Shown here piece after piece: positions 60,890 to 64,000 of a stretch of DNA of 64,000 bases. The position numbers and the translations under genes were made by a program. The notes beneath the pieces were generated by a model that saw only the letters and a list, made by a program, of their open reading frames with translations, made no database searches and had not been told where the DNA came from. The stretch comes from Actinokineospora fastidiosa. Its GTDB lineage: Bacteria > Actinomycetota > Actinomycetes > Mycobacteriales > Pseudonocardiaceae. The DNA is taken from NCBI RefSeq assembly GCF_014648415.1, contig NZ_BMRB01000002.1:827260-891259 (forward strand), given 5' to 3'. Positions within the stretch are counted from its first letter, which is position 1. Each line of letters starts with the position of its first letter.

Positions 60890-62845
60890 GTGAACTCGGT
60901 GTTGTTGGGGTTGCTCACGCTCCCCGTCTACGTCCTCATGTACTGGCCGATCGTGGTGGCGGCTCGGCGGGTGCTCGGGGTGCGGGTCGGGGTGGTTCGG
61001 GCGTTAGTCGGGGCGGCCATCGGGTGGTCGGTGGCGACCGGGGCCGTGTCGGCGTTGCCGGTGGAGGAGTGGTCGCGCAAGCCGGGGGCCACCATCGGGC
61101 TGCTCATCCCGCTGGCGGGCACCGCGTTCCTGGCCACGCTGATCTTCCTGTTCATCGCCGAGATGGCGGTGCCCAGCGGCAGCGGGCTCGGGGTGATCGG
61201 GCGGGTGCGGGCGATCCGCCGGGGCCTCGCCAGGGCGCGGCGGTACTCGCGGATCTCGCGGATCACCGTGCGGCACGGGCTGGCGCCGTACGTGTCCGGG
61301 CGGCGGGACCGCAGAGAGGGCATCCACCGGGAGGCCGCGCTCGCGCGGAGCCTGCGCCGGGCGTTGGAGGAGGCCGGGGTCACCTTCGTCAAGCTGGGAC
61401 AGGTCCTGTCCACCCGCCCCGACCTGCTGCCGCCCGCCTACATCACCGAGCTGAGCCGCCTGCAGACCCAGGCGGCCCCGGTGCCGGTCGCCGAGATCGA
61501 GCGGGTGCTCACCGACGAGTTGGGCGCCCCGCCGTCGGAGGTGTTCGCCGAGTTCGACAGCGCCCCGATCGCCGCGGCCTCGATCGCGCAGGTGCACCGG
61601 GCGCGGCTGCACGACGGCACCGAGGTGGTCGTCAAGGTGCAGCGGCCCGGCATCCGGGAGGTCGTGGAGCGCGACCTGGACATCACCCACCGCGTCGCCA
61701 CCGCGCTGGACGCGCGGGCGGCGTGGGCGCGGTCGCTGGGGGTCATCGACCTCGCCCACGGGTTCGCCGAGGCGCTGACCGAGGAGCTCGACTTCCGGGT
61801 GGAGGCCCGCAACATCGCCGCCGTGCGGGCGGCGACCCCGGACCCGACCGTCGCGCTGCCTCGGGTGCACGAGGAGCTGTCGACCGACCGCGTGCTCGTC
61901 ATGGACCGGATGGTCGGCGAACCCCTCACCGACGCCCAGGCGCTGCCCGCCGCGCAGCGCGCCGACCTGGCCCGCTCGCTGCTGGACTGCGTGCTCGGCC
62001 AGATCACCCTGCACGGCGTCTTCCACGCCGACCCGCACCCGGGCAACGTCCTGCTGGTCGACGGCCCCGCGCTCGGCCTGCTGGACTTCGGCTCCGTCGG
62101 CAGGCTCGACGCCGGGCTGCGCGCGGGCATCCAGGCGCTGCTCGTCGCGCTCGACCGCGGCGACCCGGCGGGACTGCGCGACGGCCTGCTGCAGATCGTC
62201 GACCGGCCGGAGCAGATCGACGAGAACCGGCTGGAGCGCGCGCTCGGCGCGCTGGTGGCCAAGCACTTCAGCCACGACGCCGCGCCGGACGCGCAGGTGT
62301 TCACCGAGGTGTTCCGGGTGGTCGCGGAGTTCCGCCTCGCCGTCCCGCCGCCGATCGCGGCGGTGTTCCGGGCGCTCGGCACCCTGGAGGGCACGCTCGC
62401 CCGGCTCTCCCCCGGCTTCAACATCGTCGGCGCCGCCCGCGAGTTCGCCGCGGGCCAGATCGGGGCGAACCTGCGGCCGGAGACGTTGCGCGAGACGCTG
62501 ACGCACGAGGCGATGACGCTGCTGCCGGTGCTGCGCAGGCTGCCGCGCCGCCTCGACCGCGTGGGCGGGGCGCTGGAGGACGGGCGGCTCTCGGTCGGCG
62601 TGCGGCTGTTCGCCGACGAGCGCGACCGCGCGGTGGTCACCGGCCTGGTGCACGAGGTGCTGCTGGCGTTCCTCGGCCTCGGCGCGGGCCTGATCGCGGC
62701 GATCCTGCTCGCCTCCGACAGCGGCCCGCTCGTGCTGACCGGCCTGACGCTGAACCAGCTGATCGGGTACAACCTGCTGGTGGTCAGCGCGCTGGTCGGA
62801 CTGCGCCTGCTGTACGTGGTGTTCCGCAACCAGTCCAGACGCTGA
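60890..62845 (+). CDS. ABC1/UbiB-family atypical kinase
   Basis: A 651-residue protein. Three N-terminal membrane helices (about 1-95), then the ABC1 domain with its hallmark KxGQ motif (FVKLGQVLSTRPDLLP), the A-rich loop AAASIAQVHRA, Lys in VVVKVQRPG, ExD-type ELDFRVEARN, catalytic HADPHPGNVL and DFG in LLDFGSVGR. Two further helices lie at the C-terminus (about 590-645). Such proteins help make quinones or other lipids, often as ATPases. The polyprenyl synthase upstream fits a menaquinone or isoprenoid role. GTG start; no strong SD. Confidence 0.9.
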   Translation: MNSVLLGLLTLPVYVLMYWPIVVAARRVLGVRVGVVRALVGAAIGWSVATGAVSALPVEEWSRKPGATIGLLIPLAGTAFLATLIFLFIAEMAVPSGSGLGVIGRVRAIRRGLARARRYSRISRITVRHGLAPYVSGRRDRREGIHREAALARSLRRALEEAGVTFVKLGQVLSTRPDLLPPAYITELSRLQTQAAPVPVAEIERVLTDELGAPPSEVFAEFDSAPIAAASIAQVHRARLHDGTEVVVKVQRPGIREVVERDLDITHRVATALDARAAWARSLGVIDLAHGFAEALTEELDFRVEARNIAAVRAATPDPTVALPRVHEELSTDRVLVMDRMVGEPLTDAQALPAAQRADLARSLLDCVLGQITLHGVFHADPHPGNVLLVDGPALGLLDFGSVGRLDAGLRAGIQALLVALDRGDPAGLRDGLLQIVDRPEQIDENRLERALGALVAKHFSHDAAPDAQVFTEVFRVVAEFRLAVPPPIAAVFRALGTLEGTLARLSPGFNIVGAAREFAAGQIGANLRPETLRETLTHEAMTLLPVLRRLPRRLDRVGGALEDGRLSVGVRLFADERDRAVVTGLVHEVLLAFLGLGAGLIAAILLASDSGPLVLTGLTLNQLIGYNLLVVSALVGLRLLYVVFRNQSRR

Positions 62846-62847
62846 CC

Positions 62848-63219
62848 TCAGGCCAGCCGGGCGGTGTCGGCGACCTGCTCGAACGACACCACCCCGTCGG
62901 CCAGCCGCCAGATGTGGGCGAAGCGGGCCTCGACCGCCCTCCCCGTCCCGCGCCGGACGCCGGTGTAGTTCCCGATCGCCACGACGATGTCACCGCCGTC
63001 GACCACCTCGTCCACTGTGGCCGCGAACTCGGCCCAGTCGGCGCCGATGCGCTCGAACACCCCGGCGCGCACCGCGTCCGGTCCGGTGTAGACACCGGCG
63101 TACTCCGAGCCCGCCGCCTCTGTCCACCGGCTGGTCTCGGTGATCGGGGCGAGCATCCCCGCCAGGTCGCCGCGCGCGGACGCGGCGTAGTGGGCGCGGA
63201 CCGTGGACAACAGGGTCAT
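62848..63219 (-). CDS. SnoaL/NTF2-like protein
   Basis: A 123-residue SnoaL-fold protein: MTLLSTVRAHYAASARGDLAGMLAPITE, YTGPDAVRAGVFERI, VVAIGNYTGVRRGTGRAVEARFAHIW. Such proteins are small isomerases, hydrolases or cyclases. It is coupled to the SDR-like gene (ATGA) in the operon entering from the right edge. 2 bp from the convergent ABC1 stop. Confidence 0.8.
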   Translation of the reverse strand: MTLLSTVRAHYAASARGDLAGMLAPITETSRWTEAAGSEYAGVYTGPDAVRAGVFERIGADWAEFAATVDEVVDGGDIVVAIGNYTGVRRGTGRAVEARFAHIWRLADGVVSFEQVADTARLA

Positions 63220-63797
63220 CGGGACTCCTTCATGAGGACGGCCACGGCGTCGGCGACCGCGGCGGGGTCGGGCGGGCAGCCGGTGGGGACCGCGTCGACC
63301 CGCACGCCGTCCCCGGCGCGATTGGCGAGGCGGACCATGGCGGCGACCCCGCCCGAGGCGGCGGCGCGCTGCGGCAGGTGCGGGCAGGCGGTGTGCACGG
63401 CGACGATGTGGCCGCCGCGCCCGCGCATCGCCCGCAGACCCGCGCGGACGCCGTAGAAGGCGCTGTCGAGTTGCGCGGCGAGCGCGATGTGCCACTCGTC
63501 GTCCGTCACCGACGCCGGGTCGGCGAGCACCGAGGGGCATCCCGGTTCCGCCGTGACGACCAGCAGATCGAGCCGCCCGTAGTGCTCGACGACGGCGGCA
63601 ACGGCGTTGTCGACCTGGACCGGGTCGGCGGCGTCGGCGTGCACGGCCATGCCCCGGCACAGCGCTCCCCCGGTCAGCTCCACCGACGTCGAGTCGCCGT
63701 CCAGCGCGGCGACTCGCGCGCCGAGGGCGTCGAGCCGGTGGGCCACCGCGGCGCCGACCCCGCCGCCCGCCCCGGTGACGAGGGCGACGACGGTCAC
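63216..63797 (-). CDS. SDR-like protein without the Tyr/Lys active site
   Basis: A 193-residue Rossmann-fold protein, short for an SDR. The NAD-binding GAGGGVG loop (VTGAGGGVGAAVAHRL) is intact. The catalytic YxxxK segment reads RAAASGGVAAM, so Tyr and Lys are gone, and the conserved NxAG is VTAEPG. It may be a non-catalytic partner or use a different chemistry. GTG 63797 overlaps the ALDH stop (GTGA). Confidence 0.75.
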   Translation of the reverse strand: MTVVALVTGAGGGVGAAVAHRLDALGARVAALDGDSTSVELTGGALCRGMAVHADAADPVQVDNAVAAVVEHYGRLDLLVVTAEPGCPSVLADPASVTDDEWHIALAAQLDSAFYGVRAGLRAMRGRGGHIVAVHTACPHLPQRAAASGGVAAMVRLANRAGDGVRVDAVPTGCPPDPAAVADAVAVLMKESR

Positions 63798-64000
63798 GGC
63801 GCGCCGAACCGGGGCGCCGCGAGGTCGGCGACGGCGACGTGGACGACGCGCAGGTCGCTGTAGAAGTCAATGCTGTGCGCCCCGCCCTCCCGGCCGACGC
63901 CGCTGGCCTTGATGCCGCCGAAGGGGGTGCGCAGGTCGCGGACGTTGTGCGAGTTGACCCAGACCATGCCCGCCTGCACCGCCCGCGCCACCCGGTGGCC
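63794..64000 (-). CDS. Aldehyde dehydrogenase, C-terminal fragment
   Basis: The last 68 codons of an NAD(P)-dependent ALDH, cut by the right edge. RVARAVQAGMVWVNSHNVRD and PFGGIKASGVGREGG are the family's C-terminal signature, and the wording resembles hydroxymuconic-semialdehyde dehydrogenases (HpaE-like). It suggests an aromatic-ring catabolic operon continuing outside the window. Confidence 0.88.
   Translation of the reverse strand, partial: GHRVARAVQAGMVWVNSHNVRDLRTPFGGIKASGVGREGGAHSIDFYSDLRVVHVAVADLAAPRFGAP

Noticed and set aside
1-64000. tRNA, rRNA, insertion sequences, phage attachment sites
   Set aside because: No cloverleaf-like sequence, no transposase or integrase motif and no terminal inverted repeats were seen on reading; a dedicated covariance-model search was not possible.

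Overview
The window is chromosomal DNA from a very GC-rich actinomycete. Third codon positions are almost all G or C, many starts are GTG, and ATGA/GTGA stop-start overlaps are common. Secondary-metabolism genes, sortase-type surface proteins, ROK repressors and DasR-type operators all fit Actinomycetes. The mix looks like the Pseudonocardiaceae (Actinokineospora/Saccharothrix-like), but I cannot fix the genus. I see no rRNA, tRNA, IS element or CRISPR array.

Region by region. 1-2.8 kb: the start of an NgcEFG-type N-acetylglucosamine/chitobiose ABC importer with a ROK repressor, under one ROK palindrome and two DasR (dre) boxes. 3.2-11.6 kb: a GNAT protein, two unrelated two-component systems (each with a small companion gene or an HxlR regulator), a STAS protein, an SPW membrane protein and an MFS exporter. 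11.8-16.6 kb: a co-directional cassette of a DUF5987-like protein, a GMC flavoprotein oxidoreductase, two membrane proteins and an AhpD/CMD-like protein.

16.7-29.2 kb is the most interesting part. It is a compact linear azol(in)e (TOMM/LAP) RiPP locus. A 115-residue precursor (25388-25735) carries nine Trp-Pro-Thr-Thr motifs in a near-perfect hexapeptide array and has no Cys. It overlaps the gene for a fused RRE/E1-like/YcaO cyclodehydratase, which is followed by a SagB-type dehydrogenase and two very unusual tandem-duplicated membrane histidine kinases. A NarL-type response regulator faces these kinases. Divergent from the precursor lie two halves of a sulfopyruvate/phosphonopyruvate-decarboxylase-like ThDP protein, whose beta half has lost the GDG motif, and then an AraC regulator. 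An HxlR-SCP2 regulator follows.

29.7-39 kb: an LAETG-anchored surface protein, an APH-fold kinase, a maltokinase-cap-like protein and a giant secreted alpha-amylase/pullulanase. 39-49 kb: a CsoR repressor, a GH19 chitinase under a pair of dre boxes (same regulon as the importer at the left edge), xylBA plus xylR, a secreted M1-like pseudo-peptidase, an MFS exporter, and a rhodanese/secreted thioredoxin pair. 48.2-52.4 kb: a cyclodipeptide synthase and NCS1 permease flanked by two related LysR regulators. 52.4-58.4 kb: an SDR/DHA2-exporter pair with its TetR and three operators, a P450-ferredoxin-TetR unit and a small P450 pseudogene scar. 58.4-64 kb: a YciO protein, a polyprenyl diphosphate synthase, a repeat-rich non-coding stretch, an ABC1/UbiB kinase, and the end of a catabolic operon (ALDH, SDR-like, SnoaL-like).

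Chitin use links both sides of the window: dre boxes control uptake (ngc) and an extracellular chitinase. The natural-product loci (TOMM at 16.7-28 kb, CDPS at 48-52 kb, P450/ferredoxin at 56-58 kb) are separate units with their own regulators.
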